From Actinomortierella ambigua (taxonomy: Eukaryota > Mortierellomycota > Mortierellomycetes > Mortierellales > Mortierellaceae): a DNA stretch of 64,000 nucleotides. The notes under the pieces were generated by a model. The model searched no databases, was not told the DNA's origin, and saw only the letters and a list, made by a program, of their open reading frames with translations. Every line of letters begins with the position of its first letter. The stretch's first letter is position 1. Where the stretch lies: the NCBI GenBank assembly GCA_016098155.1, contig JAAAJB010000077.1, forward strand, positions 1-64,000, given 5' to 3'. Positions 44,943 through 54,674 of the stretch are shown piece by piece. Made by a program: the position numbers and the translations under genes.

Positions 44943-45643
44943 TGTAAACGGAGACTTAAAAAACCAAAAAAATGGCCATTTTTATTTTTATCTCCGCTAC
45001 CCTCCTCACCCTTCTCTCCTCTCTATTCACATATCGACACCCTCGAGTTATTGTAGTATTGTCATAAAGCAGAAACCTATATATCCATCAGAGTCTGGTA
45101 GGCTGTGCGAGGGGGATATATGTTGTGCACTGATAGTTGCTAGGTGTGTGGTGATTTTTTTTTAAGGCTGTGGCCTTGATTCCAAGAGGGAGGACTCTTC
45201 CACAGGGAGTTGCCTCACAACATTTAGGCTAGATAGACTAAGGAAACAGATAGGTATCTGTACGAAGACAAACTCTGTTCAGCAACTGACGAAAAATAGG
45301 AGGACGAAAAGGAGGACACGGAGTAAGATAAATCCTCCTTTTCTGCTCAGAAGAGCAGCGGATACGCGATGGCAATATTCGATCAACACATTTTTATGTC
45401 CTGAATGCCCATCAGCTTTCGGTCACTCCGGATTTAACCATCCATGGTCCCTATCTTTTGATCGACATGGCCAAACAAGACACTGACGCAGCAACGTCGG
45501 GCCATCTACCTTTTACCTGTTTCTTAATAGGAAAAAAAAACCCCCCCTTTCAGTATGATTTCCTCTTCAGCCTCTTGGACTTACATCTTTCGCGTCCCTA
45601 ACAAGTCAAGAGCGCATTCCTCCAGCTGTCCACTACCTCCGTA

Positions 45644-45651
45644 ATGCCATC
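45644..45651. repeat. Target-site duplication, left copy
   Basis: ATGCCATC, repeated exactly at 45943-45950 on the other side of the MITE. Confidence 0.88.
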
Positions 45652-45942
45652 TAGTGTTTGTTACCGAGACAGGTTCTTGGATCGGTACGGTAAGGCCCTC
45701 GACGGAGTAGTGAACGGTCGGTAACAAAGTGTTTTACGTACAAAGCGCATATTCTTCGTACAAATACTTTTTGACTGGTGCACTTTCCCAAGGCACCGGT
45801 TCGAATCAGAACTGGCGCAGCTTGCATGGGTCGCCACTTATCACATGACGACTACCGCGGTAAAGCTTTAAGGGCTCAACAGTATACCGTGACCGCCAAG
45901 TTCTGGAGTTGACGGTAACATAGCTGTCGGTAACAAACACTA
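45652..45942. mobile_element. hAT-like MITE, 291 bp
   Basis: A 16-bp perfect terminal inverted repeat TAGTGTTTGTTACCGA opens the element at 45652 and closes it, reversed, at 45942. The element is flanked by an 8-bp direct repeat ATGCCATC (45644-45651 and 45943-45950), the target-site duplication length of hAT transposons. The TAGTG terminus also fits hAT ends. GGTAAC motifs recur inside near 45720, 45914 and 45930, resembling subterminal transposase-binding repeats. It has no transposase frame, so it is non-autonomous. Identical ends and duplication suggest a fairly recent insertion. Confidence 0.88.
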
Positions 45943-45950
45943 ATGCCATC
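45943..45950. repeat. Target-site duplication, right copy
   Basis: ATGCCATC, the partner of 45644-45651. Confidence 0.88.
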
Positions 45951-46365
45951 GCTATGCCTCCACTTCAAACTCCAGTATTGTGGTGAAATGGTATGCTCAT
46001 CTAGCTGATTAGCTCGCATCTTTGTGTTAGTCAAACACTCTGATGCACCATAGCCAACCTCTCACCTACATCGTTGGTTGGATATGAACAGAGTCTTCCT
46101 TTTCCTCTTTTTCTCGGGTCTATAAAGAGAAGCTCATTCGTCATCTAGGGACAGCAAAGATGCGGAAGGAAGAGTCCTTCATTTCTCCTCACATGGCTAC
46201 AGAAATGATGGAGAGGGACTATGGAACTACCCAGATATAAACAATATTTTGAGGCAACGATCTCGCTCAGTCTCTACCATTGTCGGGAGTGACAATGATG
46301 AGATATCTCTACCTCAAGTGCCAGTGGCTATAGTGGTGTGAATGGAAAAAGAATATCAACCCAAG

Positions 46366-47401
46366 CTAGGGAACGCGAGCCTTATTGCGATCCCGCTTGA
46401 GAAGCAGGTATGCACCGGTAGCGACCAAAGCTGCTGGAACCGCCAGCGTAAGTGAAGCCCCAACTGAAGCTACAGCAGCAGCCACAGCCTCAGCCTCAGC
46501 CCCAACCGCAAGCGCACCCGCAGCCGTAGCCCCAACCGCAGCCGCAGCCAAAGCGCTTGCATTGTACACCCACATGAGTGCAGGGCCCATCAATCGTATG
46601 AAGTCATACAGATCCTCGTTTGTTGCGCTTATATCTTTGTCGAGAAAAACGTGAGCCTTCTGCTGCCAGCTACACTCAAATTTCGTCAGTACATCCTTAA
46701 AAGTCGTATTCTGGGCGAAATCTTGAGCATGGCGCAGCAGAAGGACCGATTTGATGCTGATATCAAAATGATAGCCTTCCTCCTTCAATTCAGCAAGTTG
46801 ACACTGAAAGTTGTCCTTGACCACGGTCTTGTCGTACATGTCGTAGACTTCATCGTCCATGATCTGGTTGATAATCACTTTGAATGTGACCTTCGCACCA
46901 TCCGCTTGTCGGACGCACTCATTGACCTTGGACATCATCAGCAAGTCAGCGTGCTCGAAGCCGCGGTTGCTAGCTTTGAGAACGAAAGTCAGGTTGTATC
47001 GGTACCCTCTCTTCAGAGCCTCGGTGAGCACTCTGGCGTTGCGCTTTGTCGCTTCTTTTTTCGGCTCGAACAGACCCGGAACATCCACCAAGAGGACCTT
47101 CTCGCCGTTGAGATCGACCAGTTTTTCAGAAACGTTCTTGGTAACGCCCTCTCTCCACGCCACACCAGCGGAAAAATCTCCTCCGAGCTTGTTGAGAAGA
47201 GCACTCCTGCCTGAGCCTGAATTGCCAAGATACATAATGGCGGTAGTCTCGCTGGCGGCCTGTCTGTATGCAGGGGGAGAGCCTGACGTTTGATTGCTAT
47301 TGGTATATGTTGTTTGGTTTAATGTTGAGTTCGAAGCGGACCATGAGAGAGAGAATGGTTTTACGCTGCTAATCCTATGCAATGATCACTTACGAGGGCA
47401 T
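46366..47401 (-). CDS. AIG1-like (TRAFAC) GTPase with C-terminal membrane segment
   Basis: Proposed two exons, 47394-47401 (8 nt: ATGCCCTC) and 46366-47296, encode 312 residues. The P-loop is GNSGSGRS at residues 27-34. The family consensus has Lys where Arg33 stands. The G3 motif is VDVPG at 73-77. FKVIINQIMDD fits the G4 region, with NQ in place of NK. The family resembles AIG1/GIMAP or septin-like TRAFAC GTPases, which are expanded in several early-diverging fungi. The last 65 residues are Ala/Gly/Val-rich and hydrophobic, probably a membrane hairpin, ending in a basic LLKRDRNKARVP. No ATG precedes the long frame within its own exon. The tiny first exon with a GTAAGT donor and CAATAG acceptor restores one in frame. 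An internal Met would be the alternative. Confidence 0.72.
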
Positions 47402-47409
47402 TGTTGTCA

Positions 47410-47457
47410 GATAGGTTGGTGAATGGGATGTGAGATAGGTTGGTGAATGAGATGTGA
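47410..47457 (-). repeat. Two 24-bp direct repeats upstream of the GTPase gene
   Basis: Two tandem copies starting GATAGGTTGGTGAATG and ending GATGTGA, differing at one base (47410-47433 and 47434-47457). They lie immediately upstream of the proposed GTPase start and may be promoter elements. Confidence 0.8.
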
Positions 47458-48286
47458 CAATGACACTTTTATTCAATGATGGATTGGATGAAACCGCCAA
47501 GCATGTACGTTAGTGTACCAGAAACTCTACCTACACGTCCGTGACAAGGCATGTTAGAAGGATGGCAGAACAATGACGTGATATTTATGTTCATTGTTCT
47601 ACGGCCAGTTTCGACCACGACACGCGTGAAGGTTATTTGATGTCCGAGGAGTCTACAAACAGCATATTTGTAGAAGGCTGTATCATTGTATTCCGACCCC
47701 TCGGTGACTAGAAGCGTGAGATGGCGGGCAGGGGCATTGGAAGCATGCTCGTGCATTGGACGAGAGAAGATGCTATACAAGTGGTCATGAGGCTGCGAGA
47801 GAAACGTAGTGTTGTTTGGCCGCATGAACCGCGGAAGTTATACTTTACAAAAATCCAAACAGAGCTGCATCTACTGCTGTGCCAATCAGCAGAATTTTTT
47901 GTGTTCGAGTTTTTGCCAGCTGTGACAGTGTTCAAGCGTTGAGAGAGCAAATGGGCATCTGTGAATCTTCGATGGAGCATAAAAGGGTAGCAAATTGCCA
48001 TCACCGATTGATAAAGGCATTGACCTTACCCATCCGCTTGTATCCAGCCGCGACCTTGACACAACGCTTGCAAGAATAACCTTCGTAGCCATCACAGGTA
48101 AGTTTGTGACAACGTTCAAATGGAATTTGCATACAACAAGGCTGATGGCGTCGCACTAGTATAACAGATGTATTGCGCATTTCACCTGGCAATGGACAAT
48201 AACGCCTGACATTTTTTTTCGATTTTGCGCATCTTCCATTTTGGCACCACATCCTACCCATCCATCAGTCATATCCAAGCGTATCA
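47458..48286. other. Intergenic with doubtful frames
   Basis: About 830 bp. A 118-codon minus-strand frame (47469-47825) and a Cys-rich minus-strand frame ending at 48001 are present. Neither has a signal peptide, family resemblance or supporting splice structure, so they are not called as genes. Confidence 0.4.
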
Positions 48287-48499
48287 ATGGCTACTCGCAC
48301 CGTTTACAGTGGTGTCCTTCTCTTAGTCGTGCTCAGCATGACTCTGTCTTTGGCGCATGGTTTGAATCTCGACTGCAATGTCTTGTGCACCATATGGAAT
48401 GGATGCCGGGTGGTCGAACAGGTTAAACTTTTTTGGGGAAATTTGGCCGACTGCGGACCAGAGCCTGGAAATTGTGTGTGCGACAAGCTCGATCTTTAA
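48287..48499 (+). CDS. Small secreted cysteine-rich protein
   Basis: One exon encodes 70 residues. A clear signal peptide (about residues 1-25, core VLLLVVLSMTLSLAHG) precedes a mature peptide of about 45 residues with six cysteines in the pattern C-x3-C-x5-C-x15-C-x6-C-x-C, suggesting three disulfides. It is rich in acidic residues and ends DKLDL. The cysteine order does not match fungal CS-alpha-beta defensins (no Cys before CxxxC), CFEM domains or hydrophobins. It is a candidate secreted effector, antimicrobial or signalling peptide, but function is unknown. A second, unrelated Cys-rich secreted peptide lies 4 kb away on the other strand. Confidence 0.7.
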   Translation: MATRTVYSGVLLLVVLSMTLSLAHGLNLDCNVLCTIWNGCRVVEQVKLFWGNLADCGPEPGNCVCDKLDL

Positions 48500-50606
48500 A
48501 GAAGCATATCGTGAAGAACAAAGGGCAGCTAATTGTCTCTGAATAAACAGACTGCGCTACTCGTCTCGACACTTTACTCTCCCCACACCCCTATCAACAG
48601 CTTCTGTCACTCTTCACCATTTATCTTTGCGCTTCACAAAAATTGTGCACAGTGTGTTAGCATCAAATCACAGATCTGGTGCTGTATGCACTCTGAACAC
48701 TGGTAGAAATGAAAGGAGGTTGGACAAAGGGTAGGAGTAGGCATGGTCCTTTTAACCCACTCAGATGAACAAAGCACGGGATTGGACTTTGACTGAACAC
48801 GGCAAGAGACCTGCGTTAATCCTTTGTCTACCTGTTCATTGATTGCCTATGCGGCACATTGTGGCCCTGAGAATGGGCTGAGAGTGATCAGTTTCAAAAC
48901 GTCTCTTATGCAGGTAAATGTAGAAAACGACGGTAAATTGCTATATTGAGTGTGTTGTTCAATTGAAGACCATCTCAATGACAAGTGTACAGTTTTATTG
49001 GGGCAGAGCAGCCTGGTCTAACATCAGTTCGATTTGGGCAATAGTGAGGGCAATTTGTTTCTACATTTGAGGGGGCCCGTGGGTCCGAAAAGCTTGTTAT
49101 GACACACCGAGTATCGGTACATCTTCACGCCCAGGATCCCACAGGCGATGAGTTGGTTATATGAGAGGAGTTCTGGTTTGCAGTGGGTTCGCCTTTGGCC
49201 TGTGAAAGGAGAGAGGCTCCTCCGACCAGTCGACCATCCTGGAGCCGTGAGACCGCCGGATCCCACGACGCCACTCAGTCACAGCCAGTTGCCCCACATG
49301 ATCCACATGCTCACATAATCGCTTTAACGCAATGATGTTCGGATCGCATCCCATGGAATCTTGTCTGGCGACACATTCGATGGTGGCTGTCCGACCTGAG
49401 TCCAGTCAGATATCAATCGTGCTCGGTGCACAGACTTGGTCCGCGTCGTTAAACTCGTGCGCCTTTGACTATCCAAGCAGCACATAACGCATACGGGCTA
49501 TATGGCACACAGCTCAACCAGGTGGTATCCTAAAAAAATGGTAGTGCACAAAGTGTGCCTGATCATCCATGAAGGGGCCAACCAATTTTTCCTTGTCGTG
49601 CCAATCTAGTGCCCGAAACAGCGTGCTGACTGCACTAAAACGAAAAAAAATGGAGTACGATGAACGGGGGTTATCGTATGTAGTATGACAAACCCGCTGA
49701 AACGTCCTTTTGTTCAGCTGCCCAGATATGCAGCCCAGATATGCAGGCAGCATAGCGGCCCAAGCCACCCTTCCAGAAGAAGAAGAGGAAATGAGCGCCC
49801 AGCCAGCTGGTCACTCGTGGGGCTCCCATTGGTCGGCGACCATGTGACCATGCCAAGGCAATTTTAGCCATCCTTCTTTTTCCTTCCCCAGCAGCCATGG
49901 GTGCAGCAACGTGCCAGTTCCACCACAATCCTGCTGGGAGGGATGTGGTACCCATTAACCTCATCCTCATCCTCCTCGTTTCCTCAGAGCAGCAGGAGAG
50001 TGGCGACCTTTTTTTTTACCTTTCTCTTATTCGCCTTCTCTCCTATCTCTTACCGTGATATTATCCCGCTTCTTCTTTGTGACAAATACGGCGGGGGAGA
50101 GAGGGAGGAGACAAGCAACGAAGTTAAAGAAAGCAGCGTGATCATGAGCCCTCTCATGTATTCGCATACCAGCGATTCAAGTTTGAGTCAGGAACCAGCC
50201 CTGCCCATCGTGAATCATTTAAATATTGGGCTAGTTGTCCCCGCAACCCAGGTTTTCTTTCTCCTTCATACAAATACACCGAACCCAACATCATCGTACC
50301 CTTACTCTTTATTCATCACTCACTTCTCTCTCTCTTCTCAGTTTTACTGACCCGCAGTAACCCAACACAACACCTACACATTCACCATCCAACAGACAGG
50401 CATTGTTGAACCGCCGTTTCTTCATACCATACACCGCAGCAAAGACACAGAGAGTTCTACTCCAAAAGTCTTACCCACCATACTTCCCTTAGTCGCTATC
50501 GCACCCAAATTATTTAATCTCCACAAAGCTTAACCCGTAGTTAAAAAACCACACACACACACACACANNNNNNNNNNCCGCCTATCCATACAAACACTTA
50601 CTACAA
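48500..50606. other. Gene-poor region with an assembly gap
   Basis: About 2.1 kb. Fragmentary minus-strand frames near 49020-49400 might be gene relics but are not recognisable. A 13-bp CCCAGATATGCAG unit is repeated at about 49721-49746. The 3' end is a CA/CT-rich leader ending in a gap. Confidence 0.45.
50568..50577. other. Assembly gap (10 N)
   Basis: Ten Ns directly after a (CA)n run in the probable 5' UTR of the following gene. The coding sequence starts 29 bp downstream, so the gap should not affect it. Confidence 0.95.
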
Positions 50607-51224
50607 ATGTTCAAGTTCCTGTGGGCACGCACTTCCGTTTCTGCCGCCGAGGCCAGCGCTGATGCTTCTTCGTCATCCTCGTCGTCGGCGGATCCCAGCA
50701 GCAGCGCTACCGGCTCCACTCGGGCGATGCATCCCGTCACCGCCGCTGTCCAGGACGACTGGGTCCTGCTGCCGACCGATTATGACGACATGATGTCCCA
50801 GTCAATCTCGAACCTCGATCTCGTCTCAGCGTCCACCATGTTGCCGCGCAGCAACACCAGCAGGAGTAGAAACCACGGTCGTACCTCTTCAGCTGGAGCT
50901 ACAAAAGCAACAGCAGCAACAACAACGACAACATCATCATCATCATCATCCGATGCCACCACTGCGAATAGCGGCCCGACAAAAAGCCGGCGCCAGCTCA
51001 AATACGAGCTACGTCAACGACAGGCGCAAGAGCAGGCGGAGCGGACACCGCGGTATGACCCGCACATGGCGCGGCTGCGTGACGTCGAGTTTAAGATGGC
51101 CAAGATGAGTCGGCTGGGCTTGCGCAGTGGCCGGCTGATGACCTCAACCCATTCCAGAAGTGGTGGTGGTGGTGGAGGACGGAGTACTTTGACGGGTGCA
51201 TTTGCCCAGCAGAAGGCTTGCTAA
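50607..51224 (+). CDS. Ser/Thr-rich protein with a candidate Atg8-interacting motif
   Basis: One exon encodes 205 residues, mostly disordered: Ser/Ala-rich residues 10-40, Thr/Ser/Ala-rich residues 90-125, and a Gly/Ser-rich C-terminus. Two short conserved-looking parts stand out. The first is VQDDWVLLPTDYDDMMSQSI at about residues 48-67, where DDWVLL fits the acidic-W-x-x-L Atg8/LC3-interacting motif. The second is a basic, probably helical block, SRRQLKYELRQRQAQEQAER, followed by PRYDPHMARLRDVEFKMAKM at about 150-172. There is no signal peptide or membrane helix. A role as an autophagy adaptor is a hypothesis from the motif alone. I recognise no family. Confidence 0.65.
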   Translation: MFKFLWARTSVSAAEASADASSSSSSSADPSSSATGSTRAMHPVTAAVQDDWVLLPTDYDDMMSQSISNLDLVSASTMLPRSNTSRSRNHGRTSSAGATKATAATTTTTSSSSSSDATTANSGPTKSRRQLKYELRQRQAQEQAERTPRYDPHMARLRDVEFKMAKMSRLGLRSGRLMTSTHSRSGGGGGGRSTLTGAFAQQKAC

Positions 51225-52334
51225 AAAAAAATCAGCCAGACCCTGCTGGTTTACCCAAACCTTCCTCTTCGCAAAAAAACCTGTAAAATATAATTTTTTA
51301 AAATAAATCATGTGGATGAGAGGGATTCAAATATGGCCTAGTTCCGCCTCTCCTTGGATCGGACCCCCCTTTCTCATACTCCAAAGGAATGTTGGATGGA
51401 TTGAGAGAGAGAGATATAAACAAAGAGAGCAGGGAAGGAGGGGGTGGGAGAGAAAAGGCTCGTCTAATAGGTTCGCGCACCCCTTGCACCTTGCATGTCC
51501 GTGGGTAACCCTCCTCAACTTCCCGAACCAATGTTCATTCGCGGTTTAGAGGCTTAAGAGGAAAGAAATAAAGGAGTGACAGGGCAGGATCCCAACCAAG
51601 GCAGCAGAACTGCCCAATGCTGCAGGGAGGAAGGGAGTTTACATGCACACCAGAAAGCCGCCGCTCCATAACTCCGAGTGCTTCGGCATTCTCCACACTC
51701 GCCCACCAATTGAGTTCCATCATCGAGTCACCATCTTGCATTTGAACGCGACTTGCATGAGCTGTCTACATTGCCATCTCATCCCTCATCCTCATGCTGT
51801 CTCCGAGTTGTCAAGCTATTTTTTTTGAAGGCGTATAATCAAAATGCCCTTTGTTTCTCACAGTGTTAGAGAGAGAAAGAGGCTGCATCCATCGCGCGGC
51901 TAGGACTAGCGAAATAGTCTGAATTTCGTGATTGCAACGCGGAAAGCTGACGGGGTACGGTAGAGTCGTGGAGTCGAGGTTCCTTCGCCTCCCCCTACCT
52001 CCCTTTCCCGCGCACAATAACACAAGGGGAGGGCATTCTTGCTCCATTGGAATCCCCAAGATAGAGGCAATTTTCTCTTTAAGCACCTTCATGTTGCATT
52101 GGGACTAGACTAACAAGATGGAGGTGCATCCGAACAATAAAAAGTTTTGTATTGCATGATCTATTTATTGCGTCTAGCGGATGACAACAGAAACAACGAC
52201 ACCCCACCTCCCAGACTGGACACATGTTCATTTCCGTGTGTTGAACCTTTTGACCAGTACCCCGAAGGTGCAGTCAAGGGCTGGGGAGGGTGGGTGGGTT
52301 ATAACACGGTGCTGTTCGACCGTTTTTTCTTATG
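51225..52334. other. Intergenic, no gene seen
   Basis: About 1.1 kb between the Ser-rich gene (+) and the Cys-rich peptide gene (-), which are convergent. Short GA runs and AT-rich UTR-like ends are present; frames are short and unrecognised. Confidence 0.5.
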
Positions 52335-52866
52335 CTAGCAAATCACGTCTCGACAAGGAAACGAAGTTGCACACGGCGAGTAAGGGCTGTTTATCGGGTG
52401 ATTTGGATCGCAGAACTAAAAGAAGAGGTAGAGAGGAGATATGGAAAGGAAAGAAGGGCAGCATGAAAAAGAATAGAAGTAAAGCTGTCAGCCTCTCTCC
52501 GGTCTTTTTACGGTCTTTTTGTCCACGTTTCCTTGTCGTTCTTCCTTTCTTTCCTTCCCGTGAATGATGAGTCATCCTTCGGGCTGACATGGTAAACTTA
52601 CCTTGTGGTCATCGCATCTCCGTAAGACACCTCCACAGGTGAAATACTGTCTATCTCCATAACCTAATAGATTTTAGATATATGCACAAGAGGTGGGAGG
52701 ATTAAGTAGGACGAGATAATGGTGGCGTGGTTCATCAGGAATAGCCTCTTGATAAAAACTCACAGCCAGCGAATTCTCCGGGATTGCAGCATTCGACTGG
52801 AGAGAGCATACATATCAGCAAGACCATCATGGCCAGTAGAGATGTCGAGAATGCTTGTCGAGCCAT
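52335..52866 (-). CDS. Secreted cysteine-rich peptide, three exons
   Basis: Three small exons (52764-52866, 52602-52663, 52335-52415) total 246 nt and encode 81 residues. No exon exceeds 103 nt, so no single long reading frame marks the gene. Donors are GTGAGT and GTAAGT; acceptors are ATTAG and TTTAG. Residues 1-24 are a good signal peptide (STSLLAMMVLLICMLSPVE). The mature part has nine cysteines: CC-x7-C-x8-C-x6-C-x5-C-x12-C-x5-C-x4-C, the last being the C-terminal residue. The stretch GEFAGCYGDRQYFTC followed by LRRC resembles short fungal CBM19-like chitin-binding repeats, but this is a resemblance by eye only. A CATATAAG box lies about 95 bp upstream. It is probably an extracellular or cell-wall protein of unknown role. 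Confidence 0.72.
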
Positions 52867-53365
52867 GCTAGCGAACAGCAACGAAAAGAAAGAGTGAAAG
52901 AAAGAAAGAAAATAAAACCAAGATTCAGATCGAGCTGCTCCCCGCCCCTCTCAACAGCTTATATGTAATGTGGAGAGGGGGGGGAGAGACGGGATCAGAG
53001 GAGAAGGAGAAGAGAGAGAAGGGGGGAGGAAGCATTCTTTCCTTGGGTAATCAAGGAATGGGCCTTGGAGGTATGCGAGGGGGAAGGTAGGGGCATTTTG
53101 GGAGGTGGTAAGCCCCGATAGAGCGGCCTTGGGAGAGTGAGATGAAGTGGAGGGAGGGAGTTGGGGGGAACGGTAGAGTTACATCTCGGATAGGGTCTTT
53201 GAAGTGGGTGTTTTCTTTGGTGTCCAAAAGAGGATGGTGGCGGTGCCCTAAACCTTGTTGGAAACAGCTCGCATTGCCATTCTCTCATTGCAATACACCA
53301 ACACACTTTCTTCTTCTTCCTTTTACTTTTCTTACATCCGCCTTGCGAACAGAACAAAACTGGCA
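52867..53365. other. Divergent promoter region
   Basis: 499 bp between the starts of the Cys-rich peptide (-) and UPF0538 (+) genes. It holds the CATATAAG box and a purine-rich tract at about 52975-53030. No gene was seen. Confidence 0.5.
52958..52965 (-). promoter_or_regulatory. TATA-like box of the Cys-rich peptide gene
   Basis: CATATAAG on the minus strand, 92-99 bp upstream of the ATG at 52866. It supports the three-exon model because spacing matches other TATA-containing genes here. Confidence 0.5.
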
Positions 53366-53789
53366 ATGGCCTCGAACGATCCCTTATCCAACACTCTTGC
53401 TCCCGTGACCTCGGCCACCTTGACCATTCGAGTTATTAAATCCTTCGAGTACCGAACCACAAAGAATCTCATTCTGCACAATGTCGATCTGACGACCACC
53501 ACCGCCAAGCAACTTTTGGACCTTGTTGTTGAGAGTATGACGTTTTACTAGTCTCTTTCCTTTCCTTGTTCTAATCTCCCAGAGGGGGGAGGCAGGAGAG
53601 TCTCTATCTTTGCTAATAGAAGGATGAGGCGAGCACGGGTCACGCACACAACACGTCAAATTGTCTCAAGGCTAGATTGATTTGGGAGAGGGGAGGGGGC
53701 GTCCTGGGCCAATAGCATGCCATCGAGGGGCTTGTGTACCCTGTTATGAAAGGAGAGTCAATAGGCACCATCACTCATTTTGTACATCG

Positions 53790-53828
<39 letters not shown>

Positions 53829-54320
53829 CTCCACAACAGAGATCAAGACGACGTCTGGATTCAAGCCTTATTTGAACGTTCAGTTTGGTATGGATAGGCC
53901 CTCTTGTAATGATTATCGTTCTGCCTCGTTGTCCATACCGTGTTTCTAAACGCCTTGTTTCCTTCCTTATTCTCCTTGTTGTGATTCCACTGGGGACTTG
54001 AAAATATAGACACACTGAAGCTCTACACCAAGGCACATGGCGCCAAGACCATGAACCTGATCATCAACATGGAGCACGACGACTGGATCCTAAACGAGAA
54101 CGACGTCTTGGCTGACCGCGGCGTTGGTAGGGCCCATCTTTAGTTTTCTCCCAATTTTCAATCCTGATCAACCAAAGCGCGGAGATAATTCTGAACGAGG
54201 GTCTTTTCTTTTTTTTTTTTCTTTTCTTCTGAACAATTCTTAGAAAACGAGACGGAAATCTCCATCTTCAACCGCGCTCTGTACGAAGAGTACAAGAAGC
54301 ATCCCGAAATCAGGTGGTAA
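53366..54320 (+). CDS. UPF0538 family protein (C2orf76 homologue)
   Basis: Four exons (53366-53534, 53840-53887, 54010-54126, 54244-54320) encode 136 residues. The chain matches the small UPF0538/C2orf76 family throughout: TLTIRVIKSFEYRTTKNLIL, then DTLKLYTKAHGAKTMNLI, MEHDDWILNENDVLADRGV, and ENETEISIFNRALYEEYKKH ending in W. The function of the family is unknown. The layout suggests a ubiquitin-like beta-grasp fold, which is inference. Exon 2 is only 48 nt. A (TC)n run lies in intron 1 at about 53795-53826 just before its acceptor and may act as the polypyrimidine tract. Confidence 0.93.
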
Positions 54321-54516
54321 AAAATAAACAAGGCGTTATCGTAGCATCGCAACATTGTAAAAAAAAAAATGCGATTTGTGAATTGTGCTAGGCGATTATC
54401 GAGGACTACTTGTAGGTACGACTGCGCCCCTAGAAAGCCACAGCAAATAGCCAATAGTTCAATGATAAAGAGCTGATTTTTACTCGACAATACACAGGCA
54501 CGACTGACTGGGTCAG

Positions 54517-54674
54517 TCATTGGTGAGGAGGTAGCTGAGGAGGTCCCTGTCCTAAGAAAGGGTGCAAGAAGGTTATAAAGTAGGCCAGGATCCTTGCTAC
54601 CACGGCGATGACGATCAATAGCACCAGTACTGGGTCGAGACGGCTCTCGATGACACGATTATATGCCAAGACGC
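54517..54674 (-). CDS. Possible last exon of a small membrane protein
   Basis: A 158-nt minus-strand open stretch begins after a GCTAG acceptor preceded by a TGCTAAT branch-point-like sequence. It encodes VLAYNRVIESRLDPVLVL, a strong transmembrane helix (LIVIAVVARILAYFITFL) and a short Pro/Gln end before TGA. No convincing first exon with an ATG was found upstream, so this may be a gene fragment, a tail-anchored protein with a distant first exon, or chance. Family not recognised. Confidence 0.3.

Larger units (their letters stand above)
44943..46365. other. Intergenic with a MITE
   Basis: About 1.4 kb between IDI1 (+) and the GTPase gene (-). Apart from the MITE at 45652-45942 no gene or RNA was recognised. 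Confidence 0.55.

Noticed and set aside
45796..45812. GGTTCGAATC, resembling a tRNA B box, inside the MITE
   Set aside because: No matching acceptor stem, anticodon arm or A box around it; no tRNA fold was possible by eye.
47469..47825. 118-codon minus-strand frame upstream of the GTPase gene
   Set aside because: No family resemblance, no signal peptide, and no plausible splice join to the GTPase; left as intergenic.
48001..48261. Cys-rich minus-strand frame (GYEGYSCKRC) that might be a third small secreted protein
   Set aside because: No signal peptide or upstream exon could be found, and a strong-looking GTAAGT donor lies on the opposite strand at the same place.
49157..49354. Minus-strand frames near 49.0-49.4 kb with some protein-like runs
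   Set aside because: Interrupted and unrecognised; at most a gene relic, and the sequence alone does not support a pseudogene call.
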